From the NCBI GenBank assembly GCA_023418835.1, contig JAEZYW010000039.1, positions 1 through 6,067 on the forward strand: a stretch of 6,067 bases of DNA, given 5' to 3'. A program made the position numbers and the translations under genes. Position 1 is the first letter of the stretch; the number at the start of each line of letters is the position of its first letter. Source of the DNA: Bacillota bacterium. Its GTDB lineage: Bacteria; Bacillota; Clostridia; Tissierellales; Peptoniphilaceae. Under the pieces are notes generated by a model. That model searched no databases and was not told where the DNA came from. It worked only from the letters and a program-made list of their open reading frames with translations. Below are positions 1-6,067 of this stretch, piece by piece.

Positions 1-1838
1 GTTCTAATGGAGTTTAAAACTGCCAATACCAAAACCCCAACGTCTCCAAAAATAGCCATCCACATTGTTGCAATTCCAAAAATCCCCAAAATCATAATCC
101 CAAATTTAACTCCTAATGCCAAGATTACATTTTGTTTTGAAATTTTAACTGTCTTTTTAGCAATTTCTATTGCAAGGGGAATCTTGGAGATCTTATCGTC
201 CATTAGAATAATATCCGCAGCTTCAATTGCAGCGTCACTCCCAAGTGCTCCCATGGCTATTCCGACATCTGATCTTACTAAAGCTGGAGCGTCATTAATT
301 CCATCTCCAACAAAAGCCACCGTCTTTCCTTTTTCCTTTTTACTTAAAAGATCTTCAAATTCTGTAACCTTATCTTCTGGCAAGAGTTCATAACTAACCT
401 TGTCAATTCCCAATTGTTCAGAAACAGCTTCGGCAACTTCTTTCTTATCTCCTGTCAAAAGTACAAGTTCTGAAACTCCAGCTCTTTTGATTTTTTCTAA
501 GGACTCCTTGGACTCCTTTTTAATTTTGTCAGAGATTACAAAAATCCCACTAAGTTTTTCGTCTACGATTACATTGACTTTTGTGCCAACTTCGGAAACC
601 TCAACAGGTTTTATATTAAATCTTTCCAGTAATTTATCGTTTCCTACTCCTATTGTTTTTCCATTGAGTTTGCCCACAAGTCCCATTCCGTGAATTTCTT
701 CCACATCAGTTAACTCTTTTGAAACTTCGGTTTTATAAGCTTTTGTTATGGATTCTGCAATTGGATGGTTGGAAAAGCTTTCAAGAAGGCTGGCAAGCTC
801 TCTCCAATTGTTTTCTTCATATGAAATTTCTTTTGTTATCTCAAAGGAACCTTCTGTCAAAGTGCCAGTTTTGTCGAATACAAAAGTGTCCGCCATTGCC
901 AACGCTTCTAAGTAGTTCGAACCTTTTACAAGGATCCCATTGTTGGAGGCCCTGCCAATTCCACCAAAAAATGTCAAAGGAACGGATACCACCAAAGCAC
1001 AAGGACAAGAAACTACAAGGAAAATTAAAGATCTTTCAACCCACTTTGCAAATCCCCCTCCCAAAATCAAAGGGGGTATAAAAGCTAATGCCAAGGCTGC
1101 AAAAACTACTGCAGGAGTATAATATCTTGCAAATCTAGTAATAAAATTCTCAATAACAGACTTTTTTTCTGTGGATTCTTCTATAAGTTCTAAAATTTTA
1201 GAAATTGTGGAGTCTTCAAATTCGCTATTCACTTCAATTTTCAAAACTCCATTTATATTTATCGACCCTGAATGTACATTATCCCCTTGGGATACGTCAA
1301 CTGGAACAGATTCTCCCGTTAAAAACGCCATATTAAGAGTGGATTTTCCATCGATTATTATTCCGTCTAGGGGAATTTTTTCTCCTGCAAAGACTACTAT
1401 CGTCTCTCCTAAGGAAACTTCTTCTGGATCTACAATTTTTTCTTTTCCATTTCTCAAAACCCTAGCCTCTTCAGGTGAGTATTCCAATAAGCTTTGGATA
1501 GATTTTCTGCTTCTACCTACTGCAACAGATTCAAAGAGCTCTCCCACTGCATAAAAAAGCATAACAAAGACAGCTTCTGCATATTCTCCTAATGCCAAGG
1601 CGCCAATAGTTGCTATACCCATTAAAAAATTTTCGTCAAAAACTTGACCGTATCTGATATTTTCCAAAGCAGTTAGAAGAACTTCTCCTCCTACAATTAA
1701 ATAAGCTACGAGGAAAAAACCTAATCTCATATAAAAATTATCTTTTATAAAAAAAGCAGCAATTAATAAAATTGTAGATATTGAAATTTTTATTAAATCT
1801 TCCCTTTGTCTTTTGGAAAGTTGTATATTAGAAAACAA
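1..1838 (-). CDS. cadA: P1B-type heavy-metal ATPase (Zn/Cd/Pb class), C-terminus cut by window edge
   Basis: ATP-driven efflux pump of the inner membrane, probably for Zn2+/Cd2+/Pb2+. About 612 residues lie in the window, and the last ones (DVG...LNSIR) match the usual extreme C-terminus, so only a few codons are missing. Visible motifs are TGES at 174-177 (actuator), CPC at 278-280 with a proline seven residues after it (transport site), the phosphorylated Asp in DKTGTLT at 322, the HP dipeptide at 358-359 (nucleotide domain) and GDGINDAP at 511-518. A Lys at about 578 and an Asp at 599 (GDVG) fit the Zn/Cd subgroup (P1B-2) rather than copper pumps. An in-frame TAG at 1854-1856 limits the start. 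I chose TTG at 1838, nine to ten bases after GAGGA, overlapping the HMA gene by 11 nt. The first in-frame ATG (1730) would remove the first membrane helix. There is no N-terminal HMA domain; the upstream gene supplies one. Metal specificity is inferred. Confidence 0.93.
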   Translation of the reverse strand, partial: MFSNIQLSKRQREDLIKISISTILLIAAFFIKDNFYMRLGFFLVAYLIVGGEVLLTALENIRYGQVFDENFLMGIATIGALALGEYAEAVFVMLFYAVGELFESVAVGRSRKSIQSLLEYSPEEARVLRNGKEKIVDPEEVSLGETIVVFAGEKIPLDGIIIDGKSTLNMAFLTGESVPVDVSQGDNVHSGSININGVLKIEVNSEFEDSTISKILELIEESTEKKSVIENFITRFARYYTPAVVFAALALAFIPPLILGGGFAKWVERSLIFLVVSCPCALVVSVPLTFFGGIGRASNNGILVKGSNYLEALAMADTFVFDKTGTLTEGSFEITKEISYEENNWRELASLLESFSNHPIAESITKAYKTEVSKELTDVEEIHGMGLVGKLNGKTIGVGNDKLLERFNIKPVEVSEVGTKVNVIVDEKLSGIFVISDKIKKESKESLEKIKRAGVSELVLLTGDKKEVAEAVSEQLGIDKVSYELLPEDKVTEFEDLLSKKEKGKTVAFVGDGINDAPALVRSDVGIAMGALGSDAAIEAADIILMDDKISKIPLAIEIAKKTVKISKQNVILALGVKFGIMILGIFGIATMWMAIFGDVGVLVLAVLNSIR

Positions 1839-2046
1839 TTTTACAATTCCTCTCTATCTTAGAAATTTCTTTTTGAGCCAAATTTAAGATTTCATCAAAT
1901 TTGTTCTCATCTCCTTGTATTTTTATCTTGCTAGTCATAAAATTTATATTTACATCTTCAACACCTGGAATTTTGCAAATTGCCCTTTCCATTTTATCTG
2001 CACAACTAGGGCATCTCAGTTCTTCTAATTTATAAGATTTTTTCAT
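1828..2046 (-). CDS. Small stand-alone HMA heavy-metal-binding protein
   Basis: A 72-residue cytoplasmic protein made of a single heavy-metal-associated (HMA) ferredoxin-like domain. The metal-binding pair is C12-P-S-C15, followed by ADKMERAI and the typical PGVEDVNINF segment of the first helix and second strand. This resembles the N-terminal domain of CadA pumps (CxxCAxKxE) more than the GMTCxxC of copper chaperones. A further Cys (C68) lies near the C-terminus. An in-frame ATG at 2082 would give 84 residues, but it lies inside the operator palindrome and lacks a ribosome site. The ATG at 2046 has AAAAGGAGA eight bases upstream and is the better start. The gene is first in the operon and overlaps the ATPase gene, so it probably delivers metal to the pump or acts as its detached regulatory domain (inference). 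Confidence 0.9.
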   Translation of the reverse strand: MKKSYKLEELRCPSCADKMERAICKIPGVEDVNINFMTSKIKIQGDENKFDEILNLAQKEISKIERNCKIVF

Positions 2047-2062
2047 ATTATTTTCTCCTTTT
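2047..2062 (-). promoter_or_regulatory. Ribosome binding site that decides the HMA gene start
   Basis: On the minus strand AAAAGGAGA (2062-2054) is followed by eight bases from the GGAG core to the ATG at 2046. No comparable site precedes the upstream in-frame ATG at 2082. The 72-residue product is therefore preferred over 84 residues. Confidence 0.85.
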
Positions 2063-2064
2063 AA

Positions 2065-2101
2065 ATATGAATAATTGTTCATATGATTGTTTGTACATAT
2101 G
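2065..2101 (-). promoter_or_regulatory. ArsR/SmtB-like operator cluster
   Basis: The 20-bp stretch 2065-2084 (ATATGAATAATTGTTCATAT) is an inverted repeat matched at 18 of 20 positions, centred between 2074 and 2075. On the minus strand CATATGAACAA (2085-2075) recurs as CATATGTACAA (2101-2091), a direct repeat with one mismatch and a 16-bp period. The family knowledge used is that ArsR/SmtB sensors (SmtB, CzrA and related) bind imperfect palindromes built on ATATGAA/TTCATAT. The cluster spans the -10 and the transcription start, fitting metal-relieved repression. No regulator gene is in the window, so the identity of the binding protein is inference. Confidence 0.65.
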
Positions 2102-2127
2102 ATACTATTTTTTTAGTTTAATGTCAA
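2099..2127 (-). promoter_or_regulatory. Sigma-A-type promoter of the metal-efflux operon
   Basis: On the minus strand there is a perfect -35 TTGACA (2127-2122), a 17-bp spacer and a -10 TATCAT (2104-2099) that matches the consensus at five of six positions. Transcription would start near 2092, giving a 5' leader of about 45 nt before the HMA gene. The -10 overlaps the outermost CATATG half-site, so a bound repressor would block polymerase. Confidence 0.8.
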
Positions 2128-2168
2128 TAGGTAATTTAAACAAATTCTATTTAATTTTTTAACCTTTA

Positions 2169-2206
2169 TTGAACATTGAGTGAATCGAGCCTTTAAAGGG
2201 TAAAAG
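2169..2206 (+). promoter_or_regulatory. Weak candidate promoter/operator for the SDR gene
   Basis: This stretch contains a perfect 10-bp palindrome CCTTTAAAGG (2190-2199). It lies between a possible -35 (TTGAGT, 2176-2181) and a possible -10 (TAAAAG, 2201-2206) with a 19-bp spacer. A long spacer with a central dyad is the layout of MerR-family promoters. An alternative pair is TTGAAC (2169-2174) with TTTAAA (2192-2197) at 17 bp. Both match the consensus poorly, so this is only a pointer to where regulation may act. Confidence 0.25.
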
Positions 2207-2251
2207 CATTTACAGAGAGAAATAACATAATATTAAAACGGAGGTAGTTAG

Positions 2252-3016
2252 ATGAAACTAGAAAACAAGGTTGCAATCGTAACAGGTGCAAGTTCGGGTA
2301 TTGGAAAAGCGGTGGCTTCTTTATTTGCAAAAGAGGGAGCAAAAGTTGTAGCAGCAGCAAGAAGAACGGAAAGACTGGAAGATTTGAAAACAGAAATTTC
2401 TGACGGCGGATTTTCTGGGGAGATTTTCCCAGTAGCTACTGATGTTGGAAATGACGAAGATTTAAAAAATTTAGTAGATGTAACTTTGGAAAAATACGGG
2501 ACCATAGACATATTAGTTAACAACGCTGGAATCCTAGATGAGTATAGATCTCTTGAAAATATTAAAGAAGATTTGTGGATGAAGATTTTTGATATAAACG
2601 TTCACGCTGTAATGAAACTTTCAAAATTAGTTATACCGACAATGCTTAAAAATAAGAAGGGCTCCATAATAAATACGGCTTCCGTAGGTGGACTGTACGG
2701 TATGAGAGGTGGACTTGCTTATGTAGCTTCTAAACATGCCGTTGTGGGAATGAGCAAAAACATAGGTTTCACTTACGCACAAGACGGAATTAGATGTAAT
2801 GCAATAGCTCCAGGTTCTGTTGGAACTGAGATTGGAGAAAATGTTAAAGAGCCAGATATGAAAGTATTAGATAAGCTGATGAAAGGCGTGGAAATTCTTC
2901 CAGTTGTTGGTAAACCAGAAGAATTGGCAAATGCATATCTATTCTTAGCTTCAGATGATGCTTCCTTTGTAAATGGAACTGTCTTTACTGTAGACGGAGG
3001 ATGGACGGCTTATTAA
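2252..3016 (+). CDS. Short-chain dehydrogenase/reductase (classical SDR, FabG-like)
   Basis: A 254-residue cytoplasmic NAD(P)(H)-dependent oxidoreductase with a complete Rossmann fold, the usual length for a classical SDR. The cofactor glycine motif is TGASSGIG (11-18), D64 sits in the adenine-contact TDV, and NNAG is at 90-93. The catalytic tetrad is N116, S144, Y157 and K161 (YVASK), and the C-terminal motif VNGTVFTVDGGW is typical. Arg37-Arg38 after the second strand suggest preference for NADP(H) (family rule, inferred here). GGAGG lies seven bases before the ATG, giving a strong ribosome site. The gene stands alone, with its own terminator and a metal operon facing away. It resembles both 3-oxoacyl-ACP reductase (FabG) and sugar or steroid dehydrogenases. 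With no fatty-acid genes nearby the substrate cannot be assigned. Confidence 0.93.
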   Translation: MKLENKVAIVTGASSGIGKAVASLFAKEGAKVVAAARRTERLEDLKTEISDGGFSGEIFPVATDVGNDEDLKNLVDVTLEKYGTIDILVNNAGILDEYRSLENIKEDLWMKIFDINVHAVMKLSKLVIPTMLKNKKGSIINTASVGGLYGMRGGLAYVASKHAVVGMSKNIGFTYAQDGIRCNAIAPGSVGTEIGENVKEPDMKVLDKLMKGVEILPVVGKPEELANAYLFLASDDASFVNGTVFTVDGGWTAY

Positions 3017-3055
3017 AAATCTTCGAGGATTTAAAAGAAAATGAATCAATATTCT

Positions 3056-3090
3056 AAAGCTTGGGATTAATTTCCTAAGCTTTTTTATTT
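3056..3090 (+). terminator. Rho-independent terminator after the SDR gene
   Basis: AAAGCTTGGGA (3056-3066) pairs with TCCTAAGCTTT (3073-3083) in an 11-bp stem with one G-U pair and a 6-base loop. The stem runs into a T-rich tract (TTTTTTATTT, 3081-3090). It lies 40 nt after the SDR stop codon and should separate SDR transcription from rnfC. Confidence 0.85.
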
Positions 3091-3108
3091 AATCCCACAC
3101 TAAGTGGG
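3062..3108 (+). repeat. Alternative hairpin arms overlapping the terminator
   Basis: TGGGATTAA (3062-3070) is perfectly complementary over 9 bp to TTAATCCCA (3089-3097). CCCAC (3094-3098) can pair with GTGGG (3104-3108) across 5 bases. The first pairing excludes the terminator stem and the second excludes the first, which is the general form of an attenuator. The 5-bp stem is weak and there is no evident leader peptide or ligand pocket, so a regulatory role is speculative. Confidence 0.35.
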
Positions 3109-3119
3109 TAAGAAATTTA

Positions 3120-3125
3120 TATACT
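3120..3125 (+). promoter_or_regulatory. rnfC: Possible -10 box upstream of rnfC
   Basis: TATACT matches the -10 consensus at five of six positions and lies 19 bases before the rnfC start. No recognisable -35 occurs at 16-18 bp upstream and there is no extended -10, so support is weak. A promoter is expected somewhere in 3084-3130 because the SDR terminator precedes it. Confidence 0.3.
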
Positions 3126-3144
3126 AAATAGAAAGGTCTAAACT

Positions 3145-4455
3145 ATGTTTTTATTTAAAAAAAATATCCACAATGGAATCTCAATTCCAAAAAACAAGGA
3201 TAAAACTAAGGACTTAAAAACGGAAGATGCAACTGTTCCAGAAATTCTATATTTTCCCATGGCCATGCATATTGGAAAGCCAGCAGAGGTTTGTGTTTCA
3301 AAGGGGGATAAAGTAAAAATTGGAACTGTAATCGGATCTGGAAAAGAGGGTTTGAGTACTAACATACACTCTTCTGTTTCCGGGATAGTCAAAGAAATTA
3401 AGGAAATGGAAAGTTTAAGGGGAAAATCAGAAACTGTTGTTATAGAAAATGACTATAAAGATGAGATGGCAAAACTTTCAATTCTAGATAGTAAAATAGA
3501 CACAAAGACTTTCTCCCAAAGACTTAGAGATGCTGGAATAACTGGAAAAGGTGGAGCAGGGTTTCCAACCTCCATTAAATACGAAGAAGACAAAAATAAA
3601 ATAGATTATCTAGTCGTAAACGGTTCAGAATGCGAACCTTATTCCACCACTGATCACAGATGTATGGTGGAGTATAGCGAAGAAATAATTAAAATTATAA
3701 AATTAATTTGCCAAATATATTCCATTGATTATGCATACATAGCAGTTGAATATCACATGAAAGAAGCCATTGAGAATTTAGAAACTGCAATCAAAAATGA
3801 AGATGTAGACAATATAATTATACACGAATTAGAAGATGAATATCCCCAAGGACATTCGGGTTTACAAATCAGAGAAGTTTTGGGAATTGAAATTGAAAAA
3901 AACCAGCGAAGTGGCGATGTGGGTGTCTTGCAATCCAATGTTTCCACTATGAAAGCCATATACGATGCCGTGTTTTTAGGTCTTCCCTTTACAAAGAGAA
4001 TACTCACTGTTACTGGTTCTAAAATAAAGGAACCTAAAAATTTACTTGTAAGAATTGGAACTCCAATCCAATCTTTAATTGAGGATTGCAAAGGTCTAAC
4101 AGATGAAGAAATAACTATGATAAACGGCGGTCCAATGATGGGCAAAGAGTTTGAAGATACCAACTTGCCTATTGATAAAGACACTACCACTCTTTTATTT
4201 CTAGAAAAAATCCAAAGAAGATCTGAAGAAGAATGCATTAGATGTTCAAAGTGCATCAACCATTGCCCTGTCGCTTTGCAACCCATTATAATAAGTAACA
4301 ATTATATTGACGGAAGATACGAAAAAGCTCCAATCTTGAGATCTGAAAGCTGCATATCCTGTGGGATTTGCACCTATGTCTGTCCTGCCAATATACCACT
4401 ATTGGAAAATATTCAAAAATTAAATAAAAAATGGGAGAAAATGAATAATGAGTAG
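3145..4455 (+). CDS. rnfC: RnfC, NADH-interacting iron-sulfur subunit of the Rnf complex
   Basis: A 436-residue peripheral membrane subunit of the Rnf ferredoxin:NAD+ oxidoreductase, which couples electron transfer to Na+ or H+ pumping. The N-terminal region (about 1-90) has the barrel-sandwich fold. GKGGAGFPT at 134-142 is the glycine-rich nucleotide/FMN-binding motif shared with NuoF, and NGSECEP follows at 159-165. Two [4Fe-4S] motifs lie at the C-terminus: C364, C367, C370, C374 and C403, C406, C409, C413, each ending in CP. The length is normal for Firmicute RnfC, without the long Ala-rich tail of enterobacterial forms. GAAAGG lies eight bases before the ATG. The cobalamin reductase PduS has a similar core, but the overlapping rnfD favours RnfC. 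It overlaps rnfD by 8 nt, implying translational coupling. Confidence 0.95.
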   Translation: MFLFKKNIHNGISIPKNKDKTKDLKTEDATVPEILYFPMAMHIGKPAEVCVSKGDKVKIGTVIGSGKEGLSTNIHSSVSGIVKEIKEMESLRGKSETVVIENDYKDEMAKLSILDSKIDTKTFSQRLRDAGITGKGGAGFPTSIKYEEDKNKIDYLVVNGSECEPYSTTDHRCMVEYSEEIIKIIKLICQIYSIDYAYIAVEYHMKEAIENLETAIKNEDVDNIIIHELEDEYPQGHSGLQIREVLGIEIEKNQRSGDVGVLQSNVSTMKAIYDAVFLGLPFTKRILTVTGSKIKEPKNLLVRIGTPIQSLIEDCKGLTDEEITMINGGPMMGKEFEDTNLPIDKDTTTLLFLEKIQRRSEEECIRCSKCINHCPVALQPIIISNNYIDGRYEKAPILRSESCISCGICTYVCPANIPLLENIQKLNKKWEKMNNE

Positions 4456-5407
4456 ATTAAAAGAACCTCCATTTTATCGCACAAATATCACTACACAAAA
4501 AATTATGAGAGACGTTTTAATTTCTCTAATTCCAGTAATTGTAATGTCAGTTTATTATTTTGGAATCGGGAGTTTAATTTTAATATCTACAGGGATAATA
4601 AGTGCAGTTTTATTTGAGTACGGATTCCAAAAATTGACAAACCAATCCCCTAAGATTAAAGACTTATCCGCTGCTGTAACGGGTTGCCTAGTGGGGCTAA
4701 GTTATCCTATTACAGCACCAATTTGGATTGTCCTATTGGGAAGTTTTATCGCAATTTTTGTAAAGGAAATTTCAGGTGGCATAGGAAAAAATACATTCAA
4801 TCCCGCAGTTTTTTCAAGGGTTTTCATTAAAATTATTTTAACCCCTTATATGACAAATTGGGTAACTCCTCTTCCTGACATGGTCTCAACTGCAACTCCT
4901 TTAGAGTTTATTGGAAACGGAAAAAATTTCATTGAAAGTGGCGCCCCACAATTTATGGATGTATTTATGGGAAATATTGGAGGAGGTATTGGAGAAACCG
5001 TTAAATGGGCTATACTTTTAGGATTGGTGTATCTAGTTTACAGAAAAGTTATAAGGTTAGAAGTGCCTGTAGCTGCGATTTTGGGATTGTTTTTCACAAC
5101 TCTTTTATTCGGTAAGTCAGACTATCAATACGCTTTTTATCACGTGATTTCTGGTACATTTTTATTTGCAGCAGTCTTTATGGTAACCGACTACACTTCT
5201 GGACCTTTAAATCCAAGGGGTAGAATTTATTACGCCATTGGAATCGGGGTTTTAACAGGAATTATTAGATATGTCTTCAATTTGCCAGGAGGTGTGGGAA
5301 TTTCCATCTTAATCATGAACATACTTGCTCCTTTAATCGACGCCTTTACAGTTCCAAAAGTTTTCGGACATAAATCCAGCAGCGTATTATACGAAAACCG
5401 AAAATAA
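4448..5407 (+). CDS. rnfD: RnfD, membrane flavoprotein subunit of the Rnf complex
   Basis: A 319-residue integral membrane protein of the NqrB/RnfD family. Hydrophobic segments are visible at about 22-55, 76-106, 185-198, 204-221, 229-247, 261-275 and 283-298. The STATP motif at 147-151 contains the Thr (T150) to which FMN is covalently bound by a phosphoester link in this family. The conserved FNPA (117-120) and TDYTSGPLNPRGR (247-259) are present. In the complex it passes electrons through the membrane between the RnfC and RnfG flavins. The start ATG lies inside the end of rnfC (8-nt overlap), with a GGGAGA site about ten bases upstream. The usual next gene, rnfG, whose product carries the partner covalent FMN, is not downstream. 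No broken motif suggests the subunit is defective. Confidence 0.95.
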   Translation: MSRLKEPPFYRTNITTQKIMRDVLISLIPVIVMSVYYFGIGSLILISTGIISAVLFEYGFQKLTNQSPKIKDLSAAVTGCLVGLSYPITAPIWIVLLGSFIAIFVKEISGGIGKNTFNPAVFSRVFIKIILTPYMTNWVTPLPDMVSTATPLEFIGNGKNFIESGAPQFMDVFMGNIGGGIGETVKWAILLGLVYLVYRKVIRLEVPVAAILGLFFTTLLFGKSDYQYAFYHVISGTFLFAAVFMVTDYTSGPLNPRGRIYYAIGIGVLTGIIRYVFNLPGGVGISILIMNILAPLIDAFTVPKVFGHKSSSVLYENRK

Positions 5408-5465
5408 ATGTTCTATTTAAATAATATAAAAGATTCTTAAGCAAATTTGATTTATTTTTTACATT

Positions 5466-5513
5466 TTTCCCTAGTAATTATTCATTTATCATATATAATA
5501 AATGCTAGGGAAA
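5466..5513. repeat. Long bulged inverted repeat between rnfD and the EamA gene
   Basis: TTTCCCTAG (5466-5474) pairs perfectly with CTAGGGAAA (5505-5513). Inside it CATTTAT (5483-5489) pairs with ATAAATG (5498-5504) around an 8-base loop. The two stems stack on the right, while eight unpaired bases (5475-5482) bulge on the left, giving 16 bp in total. On the plus strand the structure is followed by TAATTTT, so it may terminate the rnfCD transcript. It also contains a perfect TATAAT (5494-5499) that could be the -10 of the next gene, although no clear -35 sits at the right distance. Terminator, operator and 5'-UTR hairpin all remain possible. Confidence 0.6.
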
Positions 5514-5534
5514 TAATTTTAGAAAAGGAAAAAA

Positions 5535-6067
5535 ATGAAATTAAAAGAAAATAGAGTTTTTGGATTTTTTATAATTGTGCTTGCAACTATATTATGGGCT
5601 GTCAACGGTAACGTGGGAGCTTTTTTATTTGCAGAAAAGGGTGTTACGCCAGAACACCTTGTTACGATAAGACTTGTCGTTGCAGGAGCCATACAACTAA
5701 TAGCCCACGGTTTTGATAAAACTAGAGATTTTTGTAACGTCTTTAAAGACAGAACTGATGCAATAAGACTTTTGCTATTTGCCTTTGGCGGTCTTCTAAT
5801 AATGCAATACAGTTATTTTGTAACTGTAAAATACTCCAACGCGGCAACTGCAATTGTCCTTCAACAATTTTCACCTTTTTTTGTAATATTACTTTCTTCA
5901 ATAATTATGAAAAAATTGCCACCGGCAAAGACTATAATCGCACTGATTTTTGCCCTTTACGGAGGATTTTTATTGATAACCCATGGAGATATAAAAACCC
6001 TTGTAATATCTGAAAAAGCTTTGACCTTTGGATTTGTAGCCACAATGGGATCGACTCTCTTTAATAT
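5535..6067 (+). CDS. EamA/DMT-superfamily transporter, C-terminus cut by window edge
   Basis: The first 177 residues of an integral membrane permease of the drug/metabolite transporter superfamily. These are usually about 300 residues with ten helices formed by two EamA repeats. The window holds the first repeat and the start of the second. Helix 1 (about 9-26) carries LWAVNGNVG, followed by the typical TPEHLVTIRLVVAGAIQL helix 2 (about 38-56). Further hydrophobic stretches are at about 77-95, 101-123 (ATAIVLQQFSPFFVILLSS, characteristic of the family) and 130-148. The reading frame is open to the edge. AAAAGGAA lies six bases before the ATG. Substrate cannot be told from sequence; family members export amino acids, drugs or other metabolites. 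It is separated from rnfD by 127 bp and an inverted repeat, so is probably an independent unit. Confidence 0.9.
   Translation, partial: MKLKENRVFGFFIIVLATILWAVNGNVGAFLFAEKGVTPEHLVTIRLVVAGAIQLIAHGFDKTRDFCNVFKDRTDAIRLLLFAFGGLLIMQYSYFVTVKYSNAATAIVLQQFSPFFVILLSSIIMKKLPPAKTIIALIFALYGGFLLITHGDIKTLVISEKALTFGFVATMGSTLFN

Noticed and set aside
7..1554. Several plus-strand open frames (7-393, 400-693, 719-1081, 940-1122, 1171-1554)
   Set aside because: They are antisense shadows of the P1B ATPase, whose minus-strand frame is open throughout with all family motifs. Their products are low-complexity Ser/Thr/Pro/Ile-rich with no recognisable domain.
2047..2082. Twelve-residue N-terminal extension of the HMA protein from the ATG at 2082
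   Set aside because: This ATG lies within the operator palindrome and has no Shine-Dalgarno sequence, whereas the ATG at 2046 has a strong one. The HMA domain does not need the extension.
2248..2523. Minus-strand open frame opposite the SDR gene
   Set aside because: It is antisense to the start of a clearly coding SDR, has no ribosome site of note and no recognisable domain.
3138..4301. Minus-strand open frames opposite rnfC (3138-3392 and 3753-4301)
   Set aside because: They are antisense to rnfC, which carries complete Fe-S and nucleotide-binding motifs. The translations show no family features.
3145..4455. PduS cobalamin reductase as an alternative identity for rnfC
   Set aside because: PduS shares the core motifs, but no propanediol-utilisation or microcompartment genes are nearby and the gene overlaps an unmistakable rnfD.

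Overview
The window comes from an AT-rich bacterial chromosome with AGA/AAA-rich codon use, strong purine-rich Shine-Dalgarno sites and genes for a membrane-bound Rnf complex. This fits an anaerobic low-GC Firmicute. The tightly packed style and protein sequences suggest a clostridial or Tissierellia-type organism (Anaerococcus/Peptoniphilus-like), but that placement is inference only.

Left part (1-2127, minus strand): a metal-efflux operon. A strong promoter (TTGACA, 17-bp spacer, TATCAT) overlaps a cluster of palindromic ATATGAAC-type half-sites like those bound by ArsR/SmtB metal sensors. It drives a 72-residue stand-alone HMA metal-binding protein. This is followed, with an 11-nt overlap and probably a TTG start, by a Zn/Cd/Pb-type P1B ATPase that has no metal-binding domain of its own. 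The ATPase runs off the left edge only a few codons before its expected end. The two genes look like a CadA/ZntA pump split into two polypeptides.

Middle (2252-3016, plus strand): a complete classical short-chain dehydrogenase/reductase of unknown substrate. It is followed by a Rho-independent terminator whose arms can also pair with sequence further downstream.

Right part (3145-6067, plus strand): rnfC and rnfD, overlapping by 8 nt, encode two subunits of the Rnf ferredoxin:NAD+ oxidoreductase. The usual rnfG, rnfE, rnfA and rnfB do not follow. Instead there is a 127-bp gap containing a long bulged inverted repeat, then the start of an EamA/DMT-family transporter that leaves the window at the right edge.

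No CRISPR array, tRNA, rRNA, insertion sequence or phage gene was seen. The most notable points are the split metal pump with its operator cluster, the apparently incomplete rnf cluster, and two complex hairpin regions. I see no clear evidence of a wholly new system.
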